Shown: positions 16,603-26,077, counted from the first letter of the stretch. The stretch is DNA of 64,000 nucleotides from Kitasatospora kifunensis (GCF_014203855.1 NZ_JACHJV010000001.1:3100001-3164000), one strand, 5' to 3'. Made by a program: numbers and translations. The notes: a model not told the origin generated them from the letters alone.

Positions 16603-16623
16603 GATCACCTGTCAGCGGTGATC
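16603..16623 (+). promoter_or_regulatory. Inverted repeat upstream of the SMR exporter gene
   Basis: GATCACC (16603-16609) and GGTGATC (16617-16623) form a perfect 7-bp inverted repeat with a 7-base spacer, and a third GATCAC lies at about 16639. It could be a repressor operator or an RNA hairpin. It does not resemble a guanidine riboswitch that I can recognise. Confidence 0.45.
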
Positions 16624-16680
16624 ATAGGAGCGTAGGTTGATCACATCGGACGCTCCGGCCGACTCAGGGAGGCGAAACCA

Positions 16681-17004
16681 ATGGCATGGTTCATGGTGGT
16701 CCTGGCCGGCCTGCTGGAGACCGGTTTCGCGATCAACCTCAAGCTGAGCCACGGCTTCACCCGCCTCGGCCCCACCATCGCCTTCGCCCTCTTCGCGCTG
16801 AGCAGCTTCGGCCTGCTGACCCTCTCCCTGAAGCACCTCCCGGTCGGCAGCGCCTACGCGGTCTGGACCGGCATCGGCGCGGCCGGCACCGCGGTCTACG
16901 GGATGATCTGGATGAACGAGTCCTCCTCCGTCCTCAAGCTGGTCTCGATCTCCCTGGTCATCTGCGGTGTGGTCGGCCTGCAGCTGAGCGGGTCCGGACA
17001 CTGA
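16681..17004 (+). CDS. Small multidrug resistance (SMR) exporter, SugE/Gdx-like
   Basis: 107 aa with four hydrophobic helices, the full SMR length. The essential membrane Glu is in AGLLETGF (residue 13 or 14). The sequence [11 protein letters not shown] together with [19 protein letters not shown] is closer to the SugE/Gdx guanidinium-proton antiporters than to EmrE/QacE. SMR proteins work as dual-topology dimers in the inner membrane. A second partner gene is not adjacent, which fits a homodimer. GGGAGG lies eight bases before the ATG. hisN follows 44 bases downstream. Confidence 0.85.
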   Translation: MAWFMVVLAGLLETGFAINLKLSHGFTRLGPTIAFALFALSSFGLLTLSLKHLPVGSAYAVWTGIGAAGTAVYGMIWMNESSSVLKLVSISLVICGVVGLQLSGSGH

Positions 17005-17048
17005 GCGGATCCGACCCGCGCCGCCCCTCGGACGGTACTGTTCGACCC

Positions 17049-17846
17049 ATGGCCGACTACCACGATGATCTCCGCCTTGCCCATGTCCTCGCCGATTCGG
17101 CCGACTCGGTCACCCTGGAGCGTTTCCGGGCCCTGGATCTGAAGGTCGAGACGAAGCCCGACCTGACCCCCGTCAGCGACGCCGACAAGGCCGCCGAGGA
17201 AGCGGTCCGCGGCGTGCTGCAGCGGGCCAGGCCCCGGGACGCGGTGCTGGGTGAGGAGTTCGGCCTGGTCGGGTCGGGGCCCCGGCGCTGGGTGATCGAC
17301 CCGATCGACGGCACGAAGAACTACATCCGCGGCGTGCCGGTCTGGGCCACCCTGATCGCACTGCTGGAGGAGGGCCCGGACGGGGAGCAGCACCCGGTGG
17401 TGGGCATCGTCTCGGCGCCCGCGCTGCACCGGCGTTGGTGGGCGGCCAAGGGGCTGGGCGCCTACGCGGGTCGCAGTCTGGCCAGCGCCGGGCGGATCCA
17501 GGTCTCAGGCGTCTCCCGGCTGGAGGACGCCTCGCTCTCCTACTCCTCGCTGAGCGGCTGGGAGGAGCGCGGCCGGCTCGACCCGTTCCTCGACCTCACC
17601 CGGGCCTGCTGGCGGACCCGCGCCTACGGCGACTTCTGGTCGTACATGATGCTCGCCGAGGGCGCGGTGGACATCGCCGCCGAGCCGGAGTTGAGCCTGT
17701 GGGACATGGCCGCGCCCTGCATCGTGGTGCAGGAGGCCGGCGGCCGCTTCACCGGCCTTGACGGCATCGACGGCCCCGGCGGAGCGGACGCGGTGGCCTC
17801 CAACGGCATCCTGCACGAGGAGCTGCTGCGCCGGCTCAGCGTCTGA
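17049..17846 (+). CDS. hisN: Histidinol-phosphatase of the inositol monophosphatase family
   Basis: 265-aa Mg-dependent phosphatase. The IMPase-fold signatures are VLGEEFG (metal Glu), [12 protein letters not shown] (metal Asp pair) and [18 protein letters not shown] (WDxA near the C terminus). The DGTKNY form and the length match the actinobacterial HisN enzymes that catalyse the last phosphate removal of histidine synthesis. Inositol-phosphate activity is the alternative. ATG 17049 is chosen as the first start that gives the family N terminus. The gene ends before a strong bidirectional terminator. Confidence 0.87.
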   Translation: MADYHDDLRLAHVLADSADSVTLERFRALDLKVETKPDLTPVSDADKAAEEAVRGVLQRARPRDAVLGEEFGLVGSGPRRWVIDPIDGTKNYIRGVPVWATLIALLEEGPDGEQHPVVGIVSAPALHRRWWAAKGLGAYAGRSLASAGRIQVSGVSRLEDASLSYSSLSGWEERGRLDPFLDLTRACWRTRAYGDFWSYMMLAEGAVDIAAEPELSLWDMAAPCIVVQEAGGRFTGLDGIDGPGGADAVASNGILHEELLRRLSV

Positions 17847-17860
17847 CCCGGCGCATGGGT

Positions 17861-17900
17861 GCGGGCCCCGACGATCAGTCAACTGATCGTCGGGGCCCGC
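17861..17900. terminator. Bidirectional terminator between hisN and catalase
   Basis: Perfect 18-bp inverted repeat (17861-17878 with 17883-17900) around a TCAA loop, placed between two converging genes. Confidence 0.9.
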
Positions 17901-17919
17901 TGCTTAGGGGGTTGGACTG

Positions 17920-19395
17920 CTACTGCTTGCGCAGCTCGCGCACGGCGACCTCCAGGCGCTGACCGAAGTCGGCGTCGGCCTGGCGGAAGTTGTCGATCGC
18001 CCGCTCCACGATGTCCTCGCGGTCGGCGGAGACCTTGGCGATGAAGCCGGCCAGGTTGGCGATCAGACGCTGCTTCTCGTCCTCGGAGAAGAGCCGGTAG
18101 AGGTTGCCGGCCTGGACGAAGTCGGTATCCTCGCTGTGCGCGGGCGCCGCGTGGGTGCCGGTCGCGCCGCTGACCTCGGTGGCGGCCCAGAGCGGCCGAC
18201 CGGTCTCGACGGGGCCGCCGAAGCTGTTCGGCTCGTAGTTCTTCTGGCGGCCGTGGCGGCCGTCGTAGAGGTAGCCGTCACGGCTGTTGGTGCGCGCCTC
18301 GGTGGCGTGCGGGCGGTTCACCGGCAGGTGGTCGGCGTTGATGCCGACCCGGTAGCGGTGGGCGTCCGCGTAGGCGAAGAGGCGGCCCTGCAGCATCTTG
18401 TCCGGGGAGGGGCCGATGCCGGGCACGAAGTGCGCCGGGGAGAAGATCGACTGCTCGACCTCGGCGAAGACGTTGTCGGGGTTGCGGTTCAGCTCCAGCT
18501 TGCCGATCTCGATCGGCGGGTAGTCCGCGTGCGGCCAGACCTTGGTCAGGTCGAACGGGTTGAAGCGGTAGTTCGCGGCGTCGGCGGCCGGCATGATCTG
18601 CACCTGCACGGTCCAGCTCGGGAACTCGCCGCGCTCGATCGCCTCGCGCAGGTCGCGCTGGTGGCTGTCGGGGTCCTCACCCGCGAGCTTCGCCGCCTCC
18701 TCGGCCGTCAGGTTCTTGATCCCCTGGTCGGTCTTGAAGTGGTACTTCACCCAGAAGTACTCGCCGGCCTCGTTCTGCCACTGGTAGGTGTGCGAGCCGT
18801 AGCCGTTGAGGTGGCGGTAGGAGGCCGGGATGCCGCGGTCGCCGAAGAGCCAGGTGACCTGGTGGGTCGACTCGGGCGACAGGCCCCAGAAGTCCCAGAC
18901 GTTGTCCGCCTCCTGCGAGCCGGTGTACGGGTCGCGCTTCTGGGTGTGGATGAAGTCGGGGAACTTGATGGCGTCCTTGATGAAGAACACCGGGGTGTTG
19001 TTGCCGACGAGGTCGTAATTGCCGTCCTCGGTGTAGAACTTCAGCGCGAAGCCACGCGGGTCGCGCACGGCGTCGGCGGAACCGAGGTTGCCGGCCACCG
19101 TGGAGAAGCGCAGGAAGGTCTCGGTCTGCTTGCCGACCTCGGAGAGGAACTTCGCCCGGGTGTACCGGGTGAGGTCGGCGGTCACCGTGAAGGTGCCGTA
19201 GGCCGCCGCACCACGGGCGTGCACCACGCGCTCCGGAATCCGCTCGCGGTTGAAGTGCGCGAGCTTCTCGAACAGCAGCTGGTCCTGGATCAGGGCCGGC
19301 CCGCCTATGCCGGCGCTCTCCGTGTTCTGGTTGTCGGCCACCGGCGCACCGGCCTCAGTGGTCAAGGTTGGCCGCAGCTCGTCCTGGGCAGTCAT
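17920..19395 (-). CDS. katA: Monofunctional heme catalase
   Basis: 491-aa small-subunit (clade 3) catalase that splits hydrogen peroxide in the cytoplasm. Key residues are visible: the distal His in [12 protein letters not shown], the distal Asn in [11 protein letters not shown], the [13 protein letters not shown] stretch, and the proximal heme Tyr in [14 protein letters not shown]. An NADPH-type site cannot be judged by eye. ATG 19395 has GGAGGTG five bases upstream. The gene is divergent from the Fur-family gene across a 100-base region with an inverted repeat, the layout of the peroxide-responsive catA/catR system of streptomycetes. Confidence 0.95.
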   Translation of the reverse strand: MTAQDELRPTLTTEAGAPVADNQNTESAGIGGPALIQDQLLFEKLAHFNRERIPERVVHARGAAAYGTFTVTADLTRYTRAKFLSEVGKQTETFLRFSTVAGNLGSADAVRDPRGFALKFYTEDGNYDLVGNNTPVFFIKDAIKFPDFIHTQKRDPYTGSQEADNVWDFWGLSPESTHQVTWLFGDRGIPASYRHLNGYGSHTYQWQNEAGEYFWVKYHFKTDQGIKNLTAEEAAKLAGEDPDSHQRDLREAIERGEFPSWTVQVQIMPAADAANYRFNPFDLTKVWPHADYPPIEIGKLELNRNPDNVFAEVEQSIFSPAHFVPGIGPSPDKMLQGRLFAYADAHRYRVGINADHLPVNRPHATEARTNSRDGYLYDGRHGRQKNYEPNSFGGPVETGRPLWAATEVSGATGTHAAPAHSEDTDFVQAGNLYRLFSEDEKQRLIANLAGFIAKVSADREDIVERAIDNFRQADADFGQRLEVAVRELRKQ

Positions 19396-19436
19396 GGGAG
19401 CACCTCCGCGTCATCCGGTCGTGTGACTCGATCCTA

Positions 19437-19455
19437 ACTTGGACTTTGTCTAAGT
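19437..19455. promoter_or_regulatory. Fur/PerR-type operator between katA and catR
   Basis: ACTTGGAC-TTT-GTCTAAGT, an imperfect 8-bp inverted repeat (7 of 8 pairs), lies in the divergent promoter region. A Fur-family peroxide sensor is encoded next door, so binding by that protein is likely but inferred. Confidence 0.65.
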
Positions 19456-19495
19456 CAACACTGGACCTAACCTCGGACCTTGCTATCGTTTCTGT

Positions 19496-19912
19496 ATGAG
19501 CGATCTCCTGGCACGGCTACGCGAGCAGGGCTGGCGACTCACCGCACAGCGGCGCGTCGTGGCCGAGGTCCTCGACGGCGAGCACGTCCACCTCACCGCG
19601 GACGAGGTGCACGCCCGCGCGGTCCACCTGCTACCGGAGATCAGCCGCGCCACGGTCTACAACACGCTGGGCGAGCTGGTGTCGCTCGGCGAGGTGCTGG
19701 AGGTCAGCACCGACGGCCGGGCCAAGCGCTACGACCCCAACGCGCACCACGCGCACCAGCACCTGATCTGCTCCTCCTGCGGCACCATCAGGGACGTCCA
19801 CCCGAGCGGCGACCCACTCGCCGCACTGCCGCCCGCCGAGCGGTTCGGCTTCGCCGTCTCCGGCGCCGAGATCACCTATCGCGGCCTGTGCCCGGAGTGC
19901 CGGACACCCTGA
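19496..19912 (+). CDS. catR: Fur-family peroxide-sensing repressor, CatR-like
   Basis: 138 aa. A winged-helix DNA-binding half is followed by a metal-binding half. The segment HHAHQHLICSSCGTIRDVH has the metal-binding His cluster and the first CxxC, and the C terminus CPEC gives the second CxxC, so a structural Zn(Cys4) site is complete. Such proteins repress catalase and release DNA when peroxide oxidises the regulatory site. No ribosome site precedes ATG 19496, and TATCGT lies about 10 bases upstream, so the transcript may be leaderless. It converges on the Sel1-repeat gene, 16 bases away. Confidence 0.88.
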   Translation: MSDLLARLREQGWRLTAQRRVVAEVLDGEHVHLTADEVHARAVHLLPEISRATVYNTLGELVSLGEVLEVSTDGRAKRYDPNAHHAHQHLICSSCGTIRDVHPSGDPLAALPPAERFGFAVSGAEITYRGLCPECRTP

Positions 19913-19928
19913 CAGCAGAACGCCCAGG

Positions 19929-21884
19929 TCAGGCGCTGAGCTCCGGGTGCAGCGCGTCCAGCAGTCGCGCCGCGCGCTCGGCGACCTCCGGCGGACCGTA
20001 GTCGGTGGCCCGCTTGCACCAGTTCTCCGCCTGCACCGGCTCGCCGCGGCGCAGTGCCAGCAGGGCAAGACGCAGCGCGGCCCGGCCGTGCCCGGCGTCG
20101 GCGGCCCTGGTGTACCAGAGCATCGCCTCCGCCTCGCGCCCCTGACGGGCCAGCAGCAGACCGAGGTTGAAGGCGGCGCTGCGGCTGCCGGTCTCGGCCG
20201 CCCTGCGGTACCAGCTCTCGGCGATCTCCAGCGCACCGCGCTCGGCAGCCCGCACACCCATCCGGACCTGGGCCCGGCTGTGGTCCGCGTCGGCGGCAAT
20301 GGCGTACCAGTGCTCGGCCTCCTCCGGCACGTCCCCGCGCCGGTCCAGCAGCGAGGCCAGCCGGAAGGCGCCCTCGGCGGAACCGCCGGTGGCCGCCTGG
20401 CGGTAGCGCTCCAGCGCGGCGGACAGGTCGCCGCGCTGCTCCTTGACCACCGCGAGCTGCAGCGCGGCCTCGCCGTGACCCTCGGCGGCCGCCCGGGCGT
20501 ACCACTCCTGGGCCTGCTGCTGCTCGCCCCGGTTCGCGTGCAGGATGCCCAGGTTGAAGGCACCGTCCACGCTGCCGGCCTCGGCGGCCTTGGAGAACCA
20601 GGGCTCGGCGCCCGACTCGTCGCCGCGCTGCAGCAGGATCACGGCCAGTGCGTTGCACGCCTCCCGGTGCCCGGCGTAGGCGGCCCGCCGGTACCACTGC
20701 TCGGCCTGCGCCTGACGGCCCGCGCTCGCGCACAGCAGGCCCAGGTTGAAGGCGCCGTTGTGGTCGCCGGCCTCCAGCGCGGCCCGGTACCAGCGCTCGG
20801 CGGCGTCGTCCTCACCGCGGCTCGCGTGCAGCGCACCGAGCGCGTTCGCGGCATTGCCGTCGCCGGCCTCGGCCGCCTCCTGCCACCACTCGGCGGCCGA
20901 CGGCAGGTCACCGGAGTCACGCAGCAGGAAGCCCAGCGCGCAGGCCGCCCGCGGCTCGCCGTTCTGCGCGGACTGCCGGTACCAGCGGGCCGCCTCCTCG
21001 CGCAGCGACTGGTCCCCGGTGGCCCGCTCCTCGACCAGCACGCCCAGGCGCAACGCCGCCCTGGCGTGGCTGCGCACGGCCGCCGTGCGGTACCAGGTCT
21101 CGGCGCTCTCCTTGTCCCCGGCCGCCTCGCGCATCCGAGCCAGCCGGTAGGCGGCCTCGCGGTGGCCCGCGTCGGCGGCCGCCTTGAACCAGCGCTCGGC
21201 TCGCACGTCGCGCCGGTGCTCCATCAAGTCGCCCAGCGCGTAGGCGCCGAGCGCATGGCCCTGCTCGGCGGCGAAGTGCAGCCAGTACTCGGCGGCCTCC
21301 TCGTCGCCGTGGTCGCGCAGGTGCAGGCCGAGCGCGTGCGCGGCCGGTGCGCTGCCCGCCACGGCGGCCTGGCGCCACCAGCCACCGGCCTCGGCCCGGT
21401 GGCCGCGCTGGTGCAGCAGCACGCCGAGGTTGTTGGCGGCGGCTCGCAGGCCGGCCGCCGCGGCCTTGCGCAGATACGGTTCGGCGTCGTCCAGGTCGCC
21501 CCGGCGCAGCAGCAGGGCGCCGAGCTGGCTGGCCGCGTTGGCATCACCGGCGTCGGCGGCGGCCCGGTGCCTGGTCTCCAGCGCGGCCGACTCGCGCGCA
21601 GCCAACTCGGTCTCGAACGAGGCGGTGTCGCTGTCGGAGTCGGGGTCGTGGTCGTGGTCGTGGTCCACGCGGCCCTCGGCACGATGGTCCTGACCGATCG
21701 GCGCGGCTGCCGGGTAGCGCCCGCCGACCTGCGGTACGGGGACGTGCACCAGGCTTTCGGGGCCGTAGGGCCGTCGGGCCCCGGTGCGCCAACTGCCGCG
21801 CTGCGCGGGGACCGGCCCGGCCTCGGTGTCGATATCCTGTTGGGGCGCGCCGGTCTGCGGCTGGCTCTTGCCGATCAGCTTCAT
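19929..21884 (-). CDS. Long Sel1/TPR-repeat protein
   Basis: 651 aa from ATG 21884 (GGGAG about ten bases upstream). About 15 repeats of roughly 36 residues run from residue 100 to near the C terminus, with the pattern LGxLLxxRGxxxxAExWYRxAAxAG seen again and again (for example AYALGDLMEHRRDVRAERWF, AFNLGLLLARQGREAEAMLW). They form a solenoid used as a protein-binding scaffold. The N-terminal 100 residues are polar and likely disordered, with a DHDHDHDPDSDSD stretch. No signal peptide or membrane segment. A partner is not obvious. The product is probably a cytoplasmic scaffold, with role unknown. Confidence 0.82.
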   Translation of the reverse strand: MKLIGKSQPQTGAPQQDIDTEAGPVPAQRGSWRTGARRPYGPESLVHVPVPQVGGRYPAAAPIGQDHRAEGRVDHDHDHDPDSDSDTASFETELAARESAALETRHRAAADAGDANAASQLGALLLRRGDLDDAEPYLRKAAAAGLRAAANNLGVLLHQRGHRAEAGGWWRQAAVAGSAPAAHALGLHLRDHGDEEAAEYWLHFAAEQGHALGAYALGDLMEHRRDVRAERWFKAAADAGHREAAYRLARMREAAGDKESAETWYRTAAVRSHARAALRLGVLVEERATGDQSLREEAARWYRQSAQNGEPRAACALGFLLRDSGDLPSAAEWWQEAAEAGDGNAANALGALHASRGEDDAAERWYRAALEAGDHNGAFNLGLLCASAGRQAQAEQWYRRAAYAGHREACNALAVILLQRGDESGAEPWFSKAAEAGSVDGAFNLGILHANRGEQQQAQEWYARAAAEGHGEAALQLAVVKEQRGDLSAALERYRQAATGGSAEGAFRLASLLDRRGDVPEEAEHWYAIAADADHSRAQVRMGVRAAERGALEIAESWYRRAAETGSRSAAFNLGLLLARQGREAEAMLWYTRAADAGHGRAALRLALLALRRGEPVQAENWCKRATDYGPPEVAERAARLLDALHPELSA

Positions 21885-22141
21885 GCCGACTCCCGCTCCC
21901 CCCGAGTGCCGCGGCATCCAACGGGGGCCCCGATCGGCTCACGGCTCGTCAACTGCCGTGCCCCGTCCCCCATGTGTTCCATCGTCGCATCACCCGAATA
22001 CCCGCGTACACCGACCCGCGCGATTTTGCCGGGCTGGGCCGAAGCCGGCGAGATTGCTTCAGCGTTTTGTCGATTTCCCGACACTTGCGCCTCACAAACC
22101 CCACAGCACCGGGGGATGTACCGAGTGTCCGTCCATAGTAC
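21885..22141. other. Intergenic region upstream of the Sel1-repeat gene
   Basis: About 260 bases without a gene. The part around 21990-22100 is less GC-rich and is likely to hold the promoter of the Sel1-repeat gene. No defined operator was seen. Confidence 0.4.
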
Positions 22142-22180
22142 CGGAGGCGGTGCCACCGCTTATGGGTGACACCGCCTCCG
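22142..22180 (-). terminator. Terminator downstream of the chitinase operon
   Basis: Perfect 11-bp inverted repeat (22142-22152 with 22170-22180) with a 17-base loop, 15 bases past the chitinase stop on the minus strand. Confidence 0.75.
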
Positions 22181-22195
22181 TCAGCTCACGGGCCC

Positions 22196-24232
22196 TCAGC
22201 TCACGCTGATGTCATCCGCGTAGTACGTACCCTGCCCGTACCAGCCGTGCACCCAGATCGTCACCGAGGTGACCGAGGTGCCGGTGGTGAACTTGGTCGA
22301 GAGCTGGGACCAGCCGGGGCTACTGGTCCAGGTGGAGGTGTCGGCACCGGAACCGGTCACCCCGAGGTAGGTGTAGCTGCCCTGCACCCAACCGGAGAGC
22401 GTGTAGGTGGTGTTGGGCTTGACGGTGACGGTCTGCGAACACTGGGCCGTGTCACTGCTGCTGGCGGCGCCCGCCAGGGCGTACGAGCCGGAGTGCACCG
22501 GGCTCGTCACCACCGAACCGAGGTTTCCGCTGCACGTCCACGGGGAGAGCGAGCCGGACTCGAAGCCGCCGTTGGCCACGATGCCACCGGCCGGGGGCGT
22601 GGGAGTCGGGGTCGGGGTCGGGGTGGGCGTGGGGGTGGGCGTCGGAGTCGGCGTGGGGGTCGGGGTCGGGGTCGGAGTGGGCGTAGGCGTAGGCGTGGGG
22701 GTCGGCGTCGGCGCCGGGCAGGAGGCGGCGGAGCCGTTGGTGTCGTTCACCGCCGCGTTGAAGAGGGTCGCGGCCGGGTCCAGGTCGTAGAGCGAGAACA
22801 TCATCGTTCCGCCCAGCCCGTTGCAGTGCAGGTAGTCCGCCTTGGCCTGGATCGACTGGGCGTCCTCACCGGACCAGAAGTTGGTGCCGTCGTAGAAGTA
22901 CGCGGCCTGCGCCACCGGATCCCAGAAGGTGTCCGCGGGGTTGTCGACCACCCCGGAGAGCTCCTTGTACATCCGGGTCCCGGCCACGTTGCCCGAGTCC
23001 GGTGCACCCGGGGCCGGCCCGGTGGCCGTCTGGAAGAGCCCGTTGTTGCTACCGGCCGGCACGCCCGTCCAGCCGCGGTAGTAGAACGGCACCCCGATGT
23101 TGAGCTTGTCGGCCGGGAAGCCACCGGGTATCCCGTACTGCGGATCACCCACCGTGTAGGCCTTGATCGCCTCATCGGTCGAGTACTTGCTGGTCCCGGG
23201 GGCGATCGGGTTGGACGGGTCGGCCGGGTTGTCGTACAGCGGCGACTGGTGGTTGGTCTCGGTGGGCTCCCAACCGCCGTGCATGTCATAGGTCATGGGG
23301 TCGCCGAAGGTCAGGTACTGGCCGATCTTGTCGGTCTCGACGTTCTGGATCTTGTCCTGACCGGCCGGCAGCGCCGCCGAGAGCGAGTAGGTCTTGCCGT
23401 CGGCCGCGCCCTGGGCGTCCAGCTCGCTGCGGAACTCGGCCAGCAGCGCGGTGAAGTTCTGCTTGTCGGCCGCGCTGGAGTGGTTGCCGACGTGGCCGCC
23501 GCCGCCCGGGTACTCCCAGTCGATGTCGAAGCCGTCGAAGATGCCCTTGCCGGTCCCCGGGCCACCGTAGCCGTTCTGCGAGGGCAGGTTGCCCTTGATG
23601 AACATGTCGATGCAGGAGGAGACCAGCTTCTTGCGCGAGGCGTCGGTGGCCGCGGCGTCCGAGAAGTACTTGGAGTAGGTCCAACCACCCAGGCTCAGCA
23701 CGACCTTGAGGTTGGGGTACTTCGCCTTCAGCTCCTGGAGCTGGTGGAAGTTGCCCACGATCGGCTGGTTCCAGGTGTCGGTACTGCCGTCCACGCTGTT
23801 GCCGTTGGCGAAGGTCTTGCCGTAGTCGGCGTACGAGTCGCCGGCCCCGTCACCCGCGTTGGGGTTGTTCTCGTCCTGCGAGGCGGCCGAATTGGCCTCG
23901 AAGCAGGTGAGGTTGGTGGGGTCGATGTTCTCGAAGTCGTAGATCAGGTAGTTGAGGTTGGCCGCCTCGCCGCTGTCGGACACGTTCTTCAGGTAGAACG
24001 CGTTCTGGTAGACCGACCACTGGTCGTAGTAGGCCACTTTCATGCCGCCCGAAGTGGCGGGCGCGCCCGTGGTGTTGGCCGGCACGACCGGTGCGGCGGC
24101 CGGTGGGGCGGCCACCGCCGGCTGGCTCTGGGAGGCCTGGGCATGGGCCATGCCCAGCACCGACAGGGCGCCACCCAGCAGGATGGAGGCTGCCGAGGTC
24201 ACCGCCCATGCCGACTTGCTCGTTCTGCGCAT
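22196..24232 (-). CDS. Secreted family-18 chitinase (subfamily A type) with C-terminal carbohydrate-binding domain
   Basis: 678 aa: a Sec signal peptide (residues 1-31, ending AHA), a GH18 catalytic domain (about 63-525) with [11 protein letters not shown] and the catalytic [13 protein letters not shown] (DxxDxDxE), an inserted region with [10 protein letters not shown], a pure Thr-Pro linker of roughly 40 residues, and a 130-residue carbohydrate-binding module starting at [12 protein letters not shown]. The start motif [11 protein letters not shown] and the MTYDMHG strand suit subfamily A chitinases. It cleaves chitin outside the cell. The gene follows the other chitinase by 93 bases on the same strand and is probably co-transcribed from the promoter near 26060. 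A terminator follows. Confidence 0.93.
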   Translation of the reverse strand: MRRTSKSAWAVTSAASILLGGALSVLGMAHAQASQSQPAVAAPPAAAPVVPANTTGAPATSGGMKVAYYDQWSVYQNAFYLKNVSDSGEAANLNYLIYDFENIDPTNLTCFEANSAASQDENNPNAGDGAGDSYADYGKTFANGNSVDGSTDTWNQPIVGNFHQLQELKAKYPNLKVVLSLGGWTYSKYFSDAAATDASRKKLVSSCIDMFIKGNLPSQNGYGGPGTGKGIFDGFDIDWEYPGGGGHVGNHSSAADKQNFTALLAEFRSELDAQGAADGKTYSLSAALPAGQDKIQNVETDKIGQYLTFGDPMTYDMHGGWEPTETNHQSPLYDNPADPSNPIAPGTSKYSTDEAIKAYTVGDPQYGIPGGFPADKLNIGVPFYYRGWTGVPAGSNNGLFQTATGPAPGAPDSGNVAGTRMYKELSGVVDNPADTFWDPVAQAAYFYDGTNFWSGEDAQSIQAKADYLHCNGLGGTMMFSLYDLDPAATLFNAAVNDTNGSAASCPAPTPTPTPTPTPTPTPTPTPTPTPTPTPTPTPTPTPTPTPPAGGIVANGGFESGSLSPWTCSGNLGSVVTSPVHSGSYALAGAASSSDTAQCSQTVTVKPNTTYTLSGWVQGSYTYLGVTGSGADTSTWTSSPGWSQLSTKFTTGTSVTSVTIWVHGWYGQGTYYADDISVS
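22592..22712 (-). repeat. Six-base repeat tract coding the Thr-Pro linker
   Basis: About 120 bases of degenerate GGGGTC/GGCGTG-type hexamers on the plus strand, coding alternating Thr-Pro on the minus strand. Strongly G-rich runs on one strand could form G-quadruplexes and make the tract prone to length change. Confidence 0.8.
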
Positions 24233-24325
24233 GCGGTTCTCTCCTGTGATGTGGGGGTGAGGAGACCGCCGTACCGCTCGCCGCGCGAAGGCGAGGGAGG
24301 CGGGGTCGGTGGGGTCAGGGCCGGC

Positions 24326-25927
24326 TCAGCTCATGCCGTGGAGGTGGCCGCCGACCGTCGAGGCGATGGAATTGCCGTTGCTGGCATCCCAGTTGGTGGA
24401 CCAGGTCATCGCGCCGCCGATGCCGGGCCAGGTCGCGGGCGGCTTGAAGGAGCCGCAGTTCGTCCCGTCGGCCAGGCAGTCCAGCGCGTTGTCCACGGTG
24501 GTCGGGGCGAGGTAGCCGCTGCCCGCCGCACTGGTCGAGGCCGGCACCCCGAGGCCCACCTGGCTCGGCGCGAGGCCGCCCTGGAGCTGGATGCAGGCGA
24601 GGGCGGTCAGGAAGTCCTCGGTGCCCTCGGAGTAGACGTTGCCGTCGCAGCCGTTCATCGAACCCGAGTTGTAGTACTGGGTGTTGACGACGGTCAGGAT
24701 GTCCTTGGTGTCCAGCGCCAGTTGGAAGTACTGGGTGCCGGTGGACTGCATGTCGATGGTCTGCGGCGCCATGGTGAGCACGAATCCGCTGCCCACCTGC
24801 GCCGCCAGGGAGTGCAGTGCCTGGCTCATGTACGTCGCCGTGACGCCGTTCTCCAGGTCGATGTCCACCCCGTCGAAGCCGTACTCCTTGATCAGCGAGT
24901 AGGTGCTGCCGGCGAAGTTGGCGGCGGAGGTCGAATCGCTCACCGAGATGGTGCCGTTCTGGCCGCCGACCGAGAGGATCACCTTCTTGCCGGCCGCGTG
25001 CTTGGCGGCGATGTCGGCCTTGAACTGCGCGTCGGTGTACCCGCCGAGCCTGCTCGCCAGGGTGCTGTCCAGGCTGAAGGTGATGCCGCCGGGGTTCGCC
25101 GGGTCGGCGGTGGCGAAGGCCACCGCGATGATGTCGTAGGCCGGGTCGACGTCACTGATCCGCTGGTCGGTCGCGCCGTTGTCGAAGTCCTGCCAGTAGC
25201 CGGTCAGCAGGTGCTGGTTCCCGCCGCCAGGTCCCGTGGGGGTGGAGCTGGAGGTGGGAGTGCTGGTGGCGGTCGGCGTGGAGGTGGCCGGGGGCGTGCT
25301 GGTCTGGGTGGCGGTGGGTGAACCGGTGGGCTGCCCGGTGGTCGACACGGTCGAGGTGGGATACACGCCGGGGCCACTGAGCAGCAGGTCGTCCGCCTGG
25401 TAGGCGCCCGTGCCGTACCAGCCGTGCAGGTAGACGGTCACGCTGGTGGTCGTCGCACCGGTGGTGAAGCTGGTGCTCAGCTGGTTCCAGGAGGAGTTGC
25501 TGCTCCAGGTCGAGGGGTCCGTGCTCCCGGTGCCACTCGCCCCCAGGTAGACGTAACTGCCCTGCACCCAACCGCTGAGCGTGTAGCTGGAGTTGGGCTG
25601 CACCAGGACCTGCTGGGCGCACTGGGCGTCGTCGCTGCCCGCCGGCGTGGCCTGCAGGGCGTACTTTCCGCTGTGGACCGGGCTGGTGACGACGGTTCCG
25701 GAGTTCGCCGAACAGCTCCAGCCCGCCAGGGTCCCGGTCTCGAAGCCCGGGTTCTGCAGCAGGTTGATGGTGTCGGCGGTGGCCTTGCCACCGGAGGTGA
25801 TCAGCACCGCACCGCTCACCGCGAGGGCGAGCGCCGCGACCAAGGCCAGCGCGGTGCGGGTCGGCGACGGGCCTCCTGGTCTCTGCGCGCCGGGTCTTCT
25901 CTCGGTCACTCTGGTCGCACGTTGCAC
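24326..25927 (-). CDS. Secreted family-18 chitinase (subfamily B type) with N-terminal carbohydrate-binding domain
   Basis: 533 aa from GTG 25927, chosen over the start 15 codons earlier because AGGAG lies seven bases upstream. The order is a signal segment (ALALVAALALAVSGAVLI, about 26-45), a 130-residue binding module beginning NPGFETGTLAGW, a Ser/Thr/Pro linker, then the GH18 domain (about 230-533) with ILSVGGQNGT and catalytic FDGVDIDLENG, QTID, NTQYYNSGSM and MTWSTNWD. This set fits subfamily B bacterial chitinases, which complement subfamily A enzymes. The binding module is closely similar to the one at the other end of the neighbouring chitinase. A DasR-like operator overlaps the promoter (26053-26077). 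Confidence 0.92.
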   Translation of the reverse strand: MQRATRVTERRPGAQRPGGPSPTRTALALVAALALAVSGAVLITSGGKATADTINLLQNPGFETGTLAGWSCSANSGTVVTSPVHSGKYALQATPAGSDDAQCAQQVLVQPNSSYTLSGWVQGSYVYLGASGTGSTDPSTWSSNSSWNQLSTSFTTGATTTSVTVYLHGWYGTGAYQADDLLLSGPGVYPTSTVSTTGQPTGSPTATQTSTPPATSTPTATSTPTSSSTPTGPGGGNQHLLTGYWQDFDNGATDQRISDVDPAYDIIAVAFATADPANPGGITFSLDSTLASRLGGYTDAQFKADIAAKHAAGKKVILSVGGQNGTISVSDSTSAANFAGSTYSLIKEYGFDGVDIDLENGVTATYMSQALHSLAAQVGSGFVLTMAPQTIDMQSTGTQYFQLALDTKDILTVVNTQYYNSGSMNGCDGNVYSEGTEDFLTALACIQLQGGLAPSQVGLGVPASTSAAGSGYLAPTTVDNALDCLADGTNCGSFKPPATWPGIGGAMTWSTNWDASNGNSIASTVGGHLHGMS

Positions 25928-26052
25928 GGGGCAGCTCCTCGGATCGGCGGGACGGCGCGGCCACTTGGCCACGCCCGGACGCGGACTGGGCGGCAGGGAG
26001 CGTGCTGCCCCCGGGCGCGGCAGAGCCGTCGACCCCGGGGACGGATTCAGAG

Positions 26053-26077
26053 TGGACTAGACCAAATAGCCGGTCAA
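26053..26077 (-). promoter_or_regulatory. Chitinase promoter with DasR-type operator (dre)
   Basis: Reading leftward: TTGACC (26077-26072), seven bases, then TGGTCTAGTCCA (26064-26053). The 12-mer differs at one position from the consensus chitinase repeat/dre core TGGTCTAGACCA. An identical core with identical spacing to a TTGACG box precedes the AfsR-like gene. Confidence 0.75.

Noticed and set aside
16578..16680. A guanidine riboswitch before the SMR gene
   Set aside because: None of the known guanidine riboswitch signatures (for example the ACGR-loop hairpins of mini-ykkC) could be seen. Only inverted repeats are present.
22166..25321. A 1051-aa plus-strand frame opposite the chitinases
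   Set aside because: Translation is Val/Gly/Arg-rich without motifs, as expected opposite a GC-rich coding strand.
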